Assembly (NCBI RefSeq): GCF_003014485.1
Contig: NZ_PYGA01000022.1
Coordinates: forward strand, 1 to 64,000
Reading direction: 5' to 3'
DNA length: 64,000 bases
From: Murinocardiopsis flavida
GTDB lineage: Bacteria; Actinomycetota; Actinomycetes; Streptosporangiales; Streptosporangiaceae
Shown: positions 1 through 7,481 of the stretch, piece by piece
How the letters are laid out: each line of letters opens with the position of its first letter
Numbering within the stretch: position 1 is the first letter of the stretch
The notes under the pieces: generated by a model
What the model was told of the DNA's origin: nothing
The model's input: only the letters and a program-made list of their open reading frames with translations
The model's database searches: none
Program-made: the position numbers and the translations under genes

Positions 1-567
1 GCCAGCGTGCGGCCCTCCGCTCTCCCGCCGCGTGCCGCTCCCGTGACCAGAACCCGCCACCCTCGCGGGGAACCCGCCCAGGAGCCGCCCCCGCCACGCG
101 CACCCGCCCGAGCCCGACCCACCCGACGCGCCCCAGTACCCCGGTCGCACAGGCCCGGACACTCACGCGCCCCCGAACCGCCCGCCGCAGCGAGCCCGCC
201 CCACCCGCACCGCCTGTCCCCGCAGGCCAGCCCGCCGCGCCTGCCCCTTTCCTGCGTCAACACCACGTCAACGAACGAGTCCCGACCACCCCGAAACAGG
301 CCGGATCAGACCGGACCAACCCCAAACGTCCGCATGGTGAACCCCTATGACCAGCGTAAACGCGAGCCCAGGTCAACGAATGGTGACCCGCAGTATCGGC
401 CCCGGGGCAGCTCTTAGGTGCAGGCTAAACCCGGAGCCGGAGCGGGCGGCCGCTGGGCGGCGCACTACAGTGGGTGACGGATCGCGGACGGCAGGCGCCG
501 GTACCGTGGGCGCGGCGCTGAACGCACCCGGCGGCGGCCGGCACCCCGAGCGGACGGAGGCAGCCGC
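1..567. other. Non-coding stretch upstream of the aldo/keto reductase
   Basis: No convincing gene is seen. The open frames here are Pro/Arg/Ala-rich low-complexity translations of GC-rich DNA with no recognisable domain. A TACAGT hexamer at about 468-473 could be the -10 box of the aldo/keto reductase gene that follows. The nonamer GTCAACGAA occurs twice (near 267 and 373) with no obvious role. The region probably holds the 3' side of an upstream neighbour outside the window plus a promoter. Confidence 0.5.
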
Positions 568-1425
568 GTGGACGACTCCCGCACCATCGGATTCGGGGCC
601 GGAATCACCGTGCCCGTCATCGGGCAGGGTACCTGGCGCATGGGCGAGGACCCGGCCGGGCGCGACGCCGAGGTGCGCGCGCTGCGCACCGGACTCGACC
701 TCGGAATGACCCTGATCGACACCGCCGAGATGTACGGCGAGGGCGGCGCCGAACGCATCGTCGGCGCGGCGATCGCGGGGCGCCGGGACGACGCCGTGGT
801 CGTGTCGAAGGTCTACCCGCACAACGCCGGGGCGCGGTCGGCCCCTGCGGCGTGCGAGCGCAGCCTCGACCGGCTGGGCACCGACTACATCGACCTGTAC
901 CTGCTGCACTGGCGCGGGTCCGTCCCGCTCGCCGAGACGGTCGAGGCCATGCGCGGGCTGGTCGCCGCCGGCAAGATCCGCGCGTGGGGCGTGTCGAACT
1001 TCGACGCCGCCGACATGGCCGAACTGTGGCGGCTGCCCGGCGGCACCGAATGCGCCACCGACCAGGTGCTGTACCACGCTGGTTCGCGCGGCGTCGACCG
1101 CGGCCTGCTCCCCTGGTGCCGCGACCACGGCGTCCCGGCCATGGCGTACTGCCCGTTGGCGCAGGGCGGGCGGCTGCGCCGCGGGCTGCTCGGCAACCCG
1201 GTGCTGGCCGGGATCGCCGAACAGCGGGGTATCACCCCGGCGCAGGCGGCACTGGCGTGGGTGATCCGCGACGGCGACGTCCTGGCGATCCCCAAGGCGG
1301 TCGGCGCGGCGCACGTACGCGAGAACGCCGACGCGGCCGCGATCGTGCTCACACCGGCCGAGCTCGCCGCGATCGACGCGGAGTTCCCCGCGCCGAGCCA
1401 CGAGGAGCCGCTGGACATCGCCTGA
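568..1425 (+). CDS. Aldo/keto reductase
   Basis: A 285-aa NAD(P)H-dependent reductase of the aldo/keto reductase superfamily, a cytosolic TIM barrel reducing carbonyls to alcohols. The start is GTG at 568 behind a good Shine-Dalgarno (CGGAGG at 555-560). The catalytic tetrad is visible: Asp and Tyr in DTAEMYGEG, Lys in VVVSKVYP and His in YLLHWRG. The family segment GVSNFD follows, and the C-terminal IPKAVGAAHVREN matches the cofactor phosphate-binding region. Length is normal for the family. It stands alone, with no neighbour that predicts a substrate, so the physiological substrate is unknown. Confidence 0.9.
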   Translation: MDDSRTIGFGAGITVPVIGQGTWRMGEDPAGRDAEVRALRTGLDLGMTLIDTAEMYGEGGAERIVGAAIAGRRDDAVVVSKVYPHNAGARSAPAACERSLDRLGTDYIDLYLLHWRGSVPLAETVEAMRGLVAAGKIRAWGVSNFDAADMAELWRLPGGTECATDQVLYHAGSRGVDRGLLPWCRDHGVPAMAYCPLAQGGRLRRGLLGNPVLAGIAEQRGITPAQAALAWVIRDGDVLAIPKAVGAAHVRENADAAAIVLTPAELAAIDAEFPAPSHEEPLDIA

Positions 1426-1589
1426 GACCCCCGGCCCCGAGCACATCGGCGGCACGGACGTTCGGCCGCGCGGGGGGCACGGTCGCAAGAGGGCTCGAAG
1501 GCACAGGCGTGCGGCCGCGCGGGAGGCGTACGGCCGCAGGGCCGCACGGGCGGACCCGGGTCGGCCGGGTGTGCCGGGTCCGGCGCCGC

Positions 1590-1595
1590 TAGGCT
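1590..1595 (+). promoter_or_regulatory. Probable -10 box (TAGGCT) of the SUMF1-like gene, leaderless
   Basis: TAGGCT ends 8 nt before the ATG at 1604 and no Shine-Dalgarno is visible. This geometry is typical of leaderless actinobacterial transcripts. The same hexamer precedes nadE in this window. Confidence 0.45.
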
Positions 1596-1603
1596 CACCA
1601 GCC

Positions 1604-2305
1604 ATGGAAGCCGACACGGACGCCGACACGGACGCCGACATGGACAGCGGGATGGTCGGCATCCCGCCGGGCCGGGTGACGCTGTCGGACCGCCGCACAC
1701 AGACCCGGTGGGAGGTCGAGCTCGCGCCGTACCGGATCGCAGCGCTCCCTGTGACCCAAGCGGTGTACCAGCGGGCCACCGGCCTGCGGCCGGGTGCGGC
1801 AACGGGCGACCTGCTGCCCGTCGAGGGCGTGTCCTGGTGGGACGCCGCCGGGTTCTGCAACGCGTTGTCGCGGCGCGCGGGGCTGGCGCCGGCGTACCGG
1901 CTGCGTCCCGAGACCGAGGACGCCGAGTGGGACCCCTCCGCCGCCGGGTACCGGCTCCCGACCGAGGCCGAGTGGGAGTACGCGTGCCGGGCCGGGACGG
2001 AGGGCGCGCGGTACGGGCCGCTCGACGCCATCGCGTGGCACGGCCGGAACTCCGGCGGCCGGATCCGCGAGGCGGGCACCAGGCAGCCCAACGCGTGGGG
2101 CCTCTATGACATGCTCGGCAACGTGTGGGAGTGGACCTGGGACCTCTACGACGCCGAGGTGTACGGGACCTACCGGGTGCTGCGCGGCGGCGGGTGGGCC
2201 GACGAGCACTGGAGCTGCCGGGCCTCGGTGCGCCGCCGCAGCCACCCGACCTTCCGGATCGACGACGTCGGATTCCGCCTCGCCCGCTCCCTCCCCGCCA
2301 CCTAG
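1604..2305 (+). CDS. SUMF1/formylglycine-generating-enzyme-fold protein
   Basis: A 233-aa protein of the FGE-sulfatase (SUMF1) fold shared by formylglycine-generating enzyme, EgtB and PvdO. Hallmarks are YRLPTEAEWEYACRAG, AWGLYDMLGNVWEWTWD and RVLRGGGWADEHWSCRAS followed by GFRLAR. True FGE has a Cys straight after the RGGSW stretch, in addition to the later Cys. Here only the later Cys (WSCRAS) is present, so classical sulfatase activation is doubtful, and no sulfatase gene is adjacent. The ATG at 1604 sits just after a -10-like TAGGCT. The N-terminus carries a short Asp-Ala-Asp-Thr repeat, so a later ATG (1640 or 1652) is possible. Confidence 0.8.
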   Translation: MEADTDADTDADMDSGMVGIPPGRVTLSDRRTQTRWEVELAPYRIAALPVTQAVYQRATGLRPGAATGDLLPVEGVSWWDAAGFCNALSRRAGLAPAYRLRPETEDAEWDPSAAGYRLPTEAEWEYACRAGTEGARYGPLDAIAWHGRNSGGRIREAGTRQPNAWGLYDMLGNVWEWTWDLYDAEVYGTYRVLRGGGWADEHWSCRASVRRRSHPTFRIDDVGFRLARSLPAT

Positions 2306-2353
2306 ACCGACAAGGCGCGCAACGGCACCGGCCCAAGGGAGATCGAGAGGGGA

Positions 2354-2461
2354 GGGCCGAGAGCACCGGAACCCCCCGGGGTCCTGCGGGGGTGCGGGCC
2401 GAGAGCGTCGGAACCACCCGCAGCCTTGCCCTGCTTCGTTGCGGTGTGGGTGCTCTCGGCC
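2354..2461. repeat. Direct/inverted repeat cluster between convergent genes
   Basis: GGGCCGAGAGCACCGGAACC (2354-2373) recurs at 2396-2415 with two changes. Its core returns inverted as GGTGCTCTCGGCC at 2449-2461. RNA from either strand could fold a 13-bp stem between the first and last copies. The cluster lies between the SUMF1-like gene (+) and the GntR gene (-), so a bidirectional terminator is the simplest reading. Confidence 0.5.
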
Positions 2462-2519
2462 TGGAGGTCCGCTGCTGGTCGGGGCACGCGGGTCGCCGCG
2501 GGTGGGACGGGGTCGGGGG

Positions 2520-3233
2520 TCAGGGGGTGGCCGTGCGGGCGACGGCGCCCGCCTGGATGTGCTCGACCATGAGCCGCTCGGCCTCGGCGGAGTCGCCCGC
2601 GGCGAGCGCGGCGAGCAGGCGCTCGTGCGCGTCGAGGAAGCGCCGGGTGTTCGCCGGGTCGTTCCACAGTGACGCCGACAGCGGCACCGGGTTGTTCTGC
2701 CGGATGGACGCCACGTGCGCGGCCAGGAACGCCGGCCCGCCGATGTCGGCGATCAGTTGGTGGAACACCCTGCTGTCCTCGGCGAGCGCGTGCGCCCCGC
2801 TGGTCGCCCCACCGGGCTCCTCGCTGCGCTGCGCGGCGTCGAGCATGCGCTCGTGAACGGCGCGCAACCGGTCGAGCTGCTCCGGGGTGATGCGGTCGGC
2901 CGCGAGGCGGGCGGTCAGCCCTTCGACGGCGGCGCGCAGCAGGTACAGCTCCTCGGCGGCGTCGGAGCCGAGTTCGGACACTGTGGCGCCGTGGTGGGCG
3001 CGGTAGGAGATCAGGCCGTCGCTTTCGAGGCGGCGCAGCGCTTCGCGGACGGGCGTGATGGAGACCCCGAGCCGGGTGGCGATCTCCTCCTGGCCGATGG
3101 CGCTGCCAGGTGCCAGGGCGCCGCTGAGGATCTCCTGGCGGAGCGCCTCGTGGACGTAGTCGGCCTTGCTGGCCGGGGGACGGCGGGCGGTGTCGCGCGC
3201 TGCGGGACTGCCGGGGGGCCTGCCGCGAACCAA
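2520..3233 (-). CDS. GntR-family transcriptional regulator, FCD (FadR) subfamily
   Basis: A 237-aa DNA-binding regulator. The N-terminal winged helix spans about residues 25-90, with GSAIGQEEIATRLGVS, TPVREALRRLESDGLI and the wing RAHHGATVSEL. An all-helical FCD ligand domain follows, with Asp/His positions (AEDSRVFHQLI, DAHERLLAAL) that bind metal and carboxylate ligands in this family. The start is read as TTG at 3233 behind GGGAGGAG in the leader. It is divergent from the CoA-transferase, lyase and transporter operon and is likely its ligand-responsive repressor. Small organic acids are common ligands in this subfamily. Confidence 0.88.
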   Translation of the reverse strand: MVRGRPPGSPAARDTARRPPASKADYVHEALRQEILSGALAPGSAIGQEEIATRLGVSITPVREALRRLESDGLISYRAHHGATVSELGSDAAEELYLLRAAVEGLTARLAADRITPEQLDRLRAVHERMLDAAQRSEEPGGATSGAHALAEDSRVFHQLIADIGGPAFLAAHVASIRQNNPVPLSASLWNDPANTRRFLDAHERLLAALAAGDSAEAERLMVEHIQAGAVARTATP

Positions 3234-3500
3234 GGACCGGTCTCCTCCCGGGACGAGTGTTGTCTGCGCCAGCTTAGTGGAGCCGGGGGCGCCGGTCCGA
3301 TACGGCGGAGCGGGGTGCTGGCGGATCGGGTCGGCGGGTGGCGGCGAGGACGGCGTCGGCGAGGGGCGAGGGCGGCGACGGCGTCAACGGGGGTGGTGGG
3401 CGTCAACAGGAGTGCCGCGGCGGCAACCGGGTCGCGACGAGGGTGACGGGGGTGACGGGAGGCGGCAATGGGGCCAAAGGGAGGGGATTGACGGAGATCA

Positions 3501-3525
3501 CATATTTTATAGGATGCATTTTATG
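3501..3525 (+). promoter_or_regulatory. AT-rich direct repeat at the CoA-transferase start, possible GntR operator
   Basis: In a surrounding GC near 75 percent, a short AT island holds ATTTTAT at 3504-3510 and again at 3518-3524, 14 bp apart, flanking the palindrome ATGCAT (3514-3519). The second copy overlaps the ATG at 3523. An AT-rich dyad next to a GntR/FCD gene is a reasonable operator or promoter candidate. No binding data are implied. Confidence 0.45.
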
Positions 3526-4710
3526 AAACCGCTGGGAAACATTCGCGTCGTCGACGCGGCCACGTTGTTCGCCGGGCCCATGGCAGCCACCTACCTGGGC
3601 GACTTCGGCGCCGACGTCATCAAGATCGAGCACCCGCGGCGGGGCGACCCCTCGCGCGGGCACGGCCATGCGAAGGACGGCGTCGGCCTGTGGTGGAAGC
3701 TGCTCTCGCGCAACAAGCGCGTCACGGCCGTCGACTTCTCGTCTCCCGAGGGACAGGAGGTCGCCCTGCGGATGCTCGCGGAGACCGACGTCCTGATCGA
3801 GAACTTCCGACCCGGCACCCTCGAACGCTGGAACCTCGCCCCCGAACGCCTGTGGGAGGTGAACCCGCGGCTGGTCATCGCCCGGGTGACCGGATTCGGG
3901 CAGACGGGCCCCATGGCGGGGCGCCCCGGATTCGGCACGCTCGCCGAGGCGATGAGCGGGTTCGCCGCGATGACCGGCGAACCGGACGGCCCGCCGACCC
4001 TGCCGCCGCTCGCGCTCGCCGACGGCATCGCGGCCCTCGCGGTGTCCTACGCCGTCATGGTCGCGCTCCAGGCCCGCGAGCAGACCGGCCGCGGCCAGGT
4101 CGTCGACCTCGCGATCATCGAGCCGATCCTCTCGGTGCTGGGCCCCCAGATCACCGCCTTCCACGCGCTCGGCGCGGTCCCGCAGCGGACCGGCAACCGC
4201 TCCGCGAGCAACGCGCCCCGCAACACCTACCGCACCAGGGACGGCCGGTGGCTGGCCATCTCCACCAGCGCCCAGTCGATCGCCGAACGCGTGGTGCGCC
4301 TGGTGGGGCGCCCCGAGCTGGCGGACGAGCCGTGGTTCGCCACCGGCCGCACCCGCGCCGAGCACGCCGACGAACTCGACGCCGCCGTGGGCGGCTGGAT
4401 CGCCGAGCGCGACGCGGCGGCGGTCATCGACGCCTTCGAGCAGGCCGAGGCCGCGATCGCACCGATCTACGACGTGCGCGACGTCGTGACCGACCCCCAG
4501 TACCGGGCCCTCGACTCGATCGTGCACGTCCCCGACGCCGAACTCGGCACCGTGGCCATGCAGAACGTGCTCTTCCGCCTCACCGAGACCCCCGGCGAGA
4601 TCAAGTGGGCCGGCCCGCCGAAGGGCGCGCACACCGAGGAGGTCCTGCGGGCGCTCGGCTACGCCCCGGCCGACGTCGAGCGGCTGCGCACCGCGGGGGT
4701 GGTCGCGTGA
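3523..4710 (+). CDS. CaiB/BaiF (class III) CoA-transferase
   Basis: A 395-aa family III CoA-transferase, moving CoA between carboxylic acids. The N-terminal Rossmann region reads VVDAATLFAGPMAATYLGDF, followed by VIKIEHPRRGDP, the family block LIENFRPGTLERW and VTGFGQTGP. The Asp of PPLALADGIAAL aligns with the catalytic aspartate region. The ATG at 3523 has AGGA 8 nt upstream; an in-frame ATG at 3514 would have no Shine-Dalgarno. The stop overlaps the next start as GTGA. The neighbouring CitE-like lyase suggests the product is a beta-hydroxyacyl-CoA that is then cleaved. Confidence 0.9.
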   Translation: MKPLGNIRVVDAATLFAGPMAATYLGDFGADVIKIEHPRRGDPSRGHGHAKDGVGLWWKLLSRNKRVTAVDFSSPEGQEVALRMLAETDVLIENFRPGTLERWNLAPERLWEVNPRLVIARVTGFGQTGPMAGRPGFGTLAEAMSGFAAMTGEPDGPPTLPPLALADGIAALAVSYAVMVALQAREQTGRGQVVDLAIIEPILSVLGPQITAFHALGAVPQRTGNRSASNAPRNTYRTRDGRWLAISTSAQSIAERVVRLVGRPELADEPWFATGRTRAEHADELDAAVGGWIAERDAAAVIDAFEQAEAAIAPIYDVRDVVTDPQYRALDSIVHVPDAELGTVAMQNVLFRLTETPGEIKWAGPPKGAHTEEVLRALGYAPADVERLRTAGVVA

Positions 4711-5582
4711 GCATCGCGGACGCGACCCCGGTCACCTGGCTCTACGTCCCCGGCGACCGGCCCGACCGGTTCGCCAAGGCATGCCGCAGCGGCGCCGACG
4801 CGGTCATCCTCGACCTGGAGGACGCCGTCCTGGCCCCGGCCAAGGACGCCGCCCGCGGGCACGTGCTGGACTTCCTCACCGGCGGGGCGCCCGGCGGTCC
4901 GCCGGACGGCCCGGCCCCGCAGCTGCACGTCCGCGTCAACGCCCCGGACGGCGGGATCGGGCGGCGCGACCTCGCGGCGCTCGCGGGGGCGCCCCTGCTC
5001 GACGCGGTGCGCGTGCCCAAGGTGCGCTCGCCCGAGGACGTCGCGGCCGTCGCAGCGGCGCTGGGCGCCGGGACGGCCCTCCACTGCCTGCTCGAATCGG
5101 CGCTGGGAGTGGAGAACGCGGCGGCGATCGGGGCGCACCCCGCGGTGCGCGGCCTCGCGCTGGGCGAGGCCGACCTCGCCGCCCAGATGAACCTGAGCGG
5201 CGACGCCGCGTTCGGCTGGCTGCGTTCGCGCGTGGTGCTGGCCGCGGCGGCGAACGGGCTGCCCGCCCCGGCGATGTCGGCCTACGTCGACGTCGCCGAC
5301 GAGGAGGGGCTGCGGGCGTCGTGCGCGGCCGGGCGGGCGCTCGGCATGTTCGGCCGCACGGCGATCCACCCCCGCCAGGTCCCCGTGATCCGGCGCGCCT
5401 TCACCCCGTCGGACGGCGAGGTGGCCCGCTCCCGCGAGATCGTGGCCGCCGCGGAGGACGGCGCCGACGACGGCGCGGGGGCCGTCGCCCTGCCCGACGG
5501 GCGTTTCATCGATGCCCCCATTGTCGAGTCGGCGCGGCGCACCCTCGCGCTCGCCGACCGCCTCGGCCGGACGTCCGGCTAG
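4707..5582 (+). CDS. HpcH/HpaI aldolase/citrate lyase (CitE-like) family protein
   Basis: A 291-aa Mg-dependent CitE-like lyase. Visible motifs are LYVPGDRPDRFAKA (N-terminal strand and CoA-contact region), DAVILDLEDAV, VRVPKVRSPEDV, the metal-binding Glu in CLLESALGVENA, and LALGEADLAAQM. Relatives cleave (S)-citramalyl-CoA, malyl-CoA or similar thioesters into acetyl-CoA plus a 2-oxoacid. It starts with GTG at 4707, overlapping the transferase stop, so translation is coupled. No dehydratase or hydratase is nearby, so the operon substrate probably already carries the hydroxyl group (citramalate- or malate-type); this is inference. Confidence 0.88.
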   Translation: MSIADATPVTWLYVPGDRPDRFAKACRSGADAVILDLEDAVLAPAKDAARGHVLDFLTGGAPGGPPDGPAPQLHVRVNAPDGGIGRRDLAALAGAPLLDAVRVPKVRSPEDVAAVAAALGAGTALHCLLESALGVENAAAIGAHPAVRGLALGEADLAAQMNLSGDAAFGWLRSRVVLAAAANGLPAPAMSAYVDVADEEGLRASCAAGRALGMFGRTAIHPRQVPVIRRAFTPSDGEVARSREIVAAAEDGADDGAGAVALPDGRFIDAPIVESARRTLALADRLGRTSG

Positions 5583-5836
5583 AAGGCCGTCCGCTCCGGC
5601 CGCGCGCGTTGGGCGGACGGAGCGGACGGGGCGGCGCGCCGGTCCCCTCGCCCGGCCGTCCCGCCCCACTCCGCACGGCGTGGCGGTCACCCGCTCGCGG
5701 GCCACCCGTCCGCACACCGCGGCCGGCGGCAGGGACGCGCCGATACGTCGGGCGGACACCGCCGCGGAGCCACCCCCGCAGCCCACCACAAGCCACCCCC
5801 GGCCCTCGCGGGCCGCCCAACCAGCTACGGAGCACC

Positions 5837-7180
5837 ATGGTCGGCCTTTGGGCGTTCGTCGCCTACCTCACCACCATCATCCTGTGGAACGTCGTCTTCA
5901 AACGGGGCATCGGCGAAGCCATGGTCCTCGGGTTCGTCGTGGTCGCCCTGTTCGGCGGCGCGGCCGCGCCGGGCCTCATGTGGGCGGGCGTCAAGGCCGC
6001 CGCGACGGAGGAGGTGGTCTTCGCCGCGTCGGCGTTCGTGTTCATGGGATTCATGCTGAGCCGGACCGGCCTGGTCGACCGCCTCGTCGACATGCTCAAC
6101 TCGATGCTCGGCCGGCGCCGCGGCGGCCCGGCCTACGTCTCGACCGTCGCCTCGGCGCTGTTCGGCACGGTGTCCGGCTCGGGCTCCGGCAACGCGGCGG
6201 CCGTCGGGTCCATCACGATCCCGTGGATGGTCCGCGCGAACATCGAGCCGCGGCTGGCCGCGACGATGGTCGCCGGCAACGCCGGGCTGGGCGTCGCGTT
6301 CCCGCCCAGTTCGTCGCTGTTCATCCTCACCGGACTGGGCGCGGTGAGCGCCATGGTGTCCGCGGAGTCCATCTTCCTCGCCCTCTTCGTCGGCGGGTCG
6401 TGGCTGCTGCTCTACCGGTTGCTGCTCACCTGGGTGCTGGTCCGCTGGTACGGGATCGGCCCGGTCGACTCCGCGCAGATCCAGCCCATCAGGCGCACGT
6501 TCGGACTCGGCTGGCCGTCACTGCTGATCTTCGCCGGGATCATCGTCCCGGTGGTGCTGACCACCGGGACCGTCGCCGAGGGTGTCGACCGCTACGCCGG
6601 GTCAGGGGCCGTCGACGCGGTCAGCATCATCACCTGGATCCCGGTCCTCGTCATCCTGATCACGCTCGCGGTCGGCCGGAAGAGCCTGCCGCGGACCGGT
6701 GGCGGGTGGTGGCGGCTGCTCGGGGAGGCGGGGCCGAAGTACGGCGTCATCGGAGCCGTGCTGTTCTTCGCCTTCGCCGCGTCGACGATCCTCGGTGAAC
6801 TGGGGATGGGCGAGGAGCTGACCCGGCTGCTGTCGGGGTTGAACGCGCCGACCTTCGTCCTCGCGCTGCTCATCGGCGTCATCGTGCTGGCGGCCGCCGC
6901 GCCGCTCACCTCCACGGCCACCATGGTCGCCGTGGGGTCCGTCGCCTTCACCGCGCTGGTCTCCGCCGGGATCTCCCCGACGGTCGCGGCGGTGGTGGTG
7001 CTGCTCTTCGCGTCGACGGAAGGGGCGTCGCCGCCCGGCGCGGCACCCATCTACATCGCCAGCGGGATCGCCGGGGTCGACCCGGCGCGGACGTTCCTCC
7101 CGCTGCTGCTGTGGTACGTCCTCCCGACCCTGCTGATCGGCACGCTGGTCGCGGTCGGCTACCTGCCCATTCCCGGTTGA
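5837..7180 (+). CDS. TRAP-type transporter large permease subunit
   Basis: A 447-aa integral membrane protein with at least ten hydrophobic segments, resembling the DctM subunit of TRAP transporters. The conserved half-site GTVSGSGSGNAAAVGSI, followed by IPWMVRANIEP and AGNAGLGVAFPPSS, is diagnostic. A second half-site (PLTSTATMVAVGSVAF, then STEGASPPGAAPIY) completes the inverted repeat. It starts at ATG 5837 behind GGAG. No periplasmic DctP binding protein is encoded nearby and the usual DctQ is replaced at best by the 74-aa protein that follows. The context predicts import of a C4-C6 carboxylate for the upstream enzymes. Confidence 0.82.
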   Translation: MVGLWAFVAYLTTIILWNVVFKRGIGEAMVLGFVVVALFGGAAAPGLMWAGVKAAATEEVVFAASAFVFMGFMLSRTGLVDRLVDMLNSMLGRRRGGPAYVSTVASALFGTVSGSGSGNAAAVGSITIPWMVRANIEPRLAATMVAGNAGLGVAFPPSSSLFILTGLGAVSAMVSAESIFLALFVGGSWLLLYRLLLTWVLVRWYGIGPVDSAQIQPIRRTFGLGWPSLLIFAGIIVPVVLTTGTVAEGVDRYAGSGAVDAVSIITWIPVLVILITLAVGRKSLPRTGGGWWRLLGEAGPKYGVIGAVLFFAFAASTILGELGMGEELTRLLSGLNAPTFVLALLIGVIVLAAAAPLTSTATMVAVGSVAFTALVSAGISPTVAAVVVLLFASTEGASPPGAAPIYIASGIAGVDPARTFLPLLLWYVLPTLLIGTLVAVGYLPIPG

Positions 7181-7214
7181 GCACCGGCGACGCAACGAAC
7201 ACAGAAGGAGCGGC

Positions 7215-7439
7215 ATGATCAGAGCACTCGACATCGCCTTCCGGATCGGGCTCGCCCTGTTCCTCCTTGGCGGAATCGTCCTCGTCGCAGTCCAGGTGGT
7301 GGGCCTGGTGGCGGGATCGGCCCCGGTGATCGTCACGGCGGCCGAGGCGGTGGGGCCCGCGGTGTACACGGTCGCCGGATTGACCGGGATCATCGCGTTC
7401 ATCCGGTCCTACCTGGAGAACTGGTCCAGCGGCGACTGA
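7215..7439 (+). CDS. Small two-helix membrane protein, possible TRAP accessory subunit
   Basis: A 74-aa protein with two strongly hydrophobic stretches (about residues 10-33 and 46-64) and a polar tail ending NWSSGD. It begins at ATG 7215 behind AGGAG, 34 nt after the permease stop, and is the last gene before a strong terminator. DctQ subunits are usually about 150-200 aa with four helices, so this would be a minimal counterpart. The assignment rests on position only. Confidence 0.65.
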   Translation: MIRALDIAFRIGLALFLLGGIVLVAVQVVGLVAGSAPVIVTAAEAVGPAVYTVAGLTGIIAFIRSYLENWSSGD

Positions 7440-7443
7440 CCGC

Positions 7444-7479
7444 CCCCGGTGCCGGCCGCCCGGCCGGCACCGGGGTTTT
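7444..7479 (+). terminator. Rho-independent terminator
   Basis: A perfect 14-bp stem (CCCCGGTGCCGGCC, 7444-7457) with a 4-nt loop (7458-7461) and its complement (7462-7475), followed by TTTT. It lies 4 nt after the small membrane protein gene and ends the plus-strand operon. It also sits just beyond the sbcC stop on the other strand, so it may stop both transcripts. Confidence 0.85.
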
Positions 7480-7481
7480 CC

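Noticed and set aside
7-417. 136-codon plus-strand open frame at the left edge
   Set aside because: Composition is Pro/Arg/Ser low complexity from GC-rich DNA, with no domain or Shine-Dalgarno. It is treated as non-coding.
1604-2305. Functional formylglycine-generating enzyme
   Set aside because: The first catalytic Cys position after RGG is not Cys and no sulfatase gene is present, so only the fold is claimed.
373-2417. Long minus-strand open frames opposite the aldo/keto reductase and SUMF1-like genes
   Set aside because: They are antisense shadows of well-supported genes. Translations are Arg/Pro/Gly-rich without motifs.
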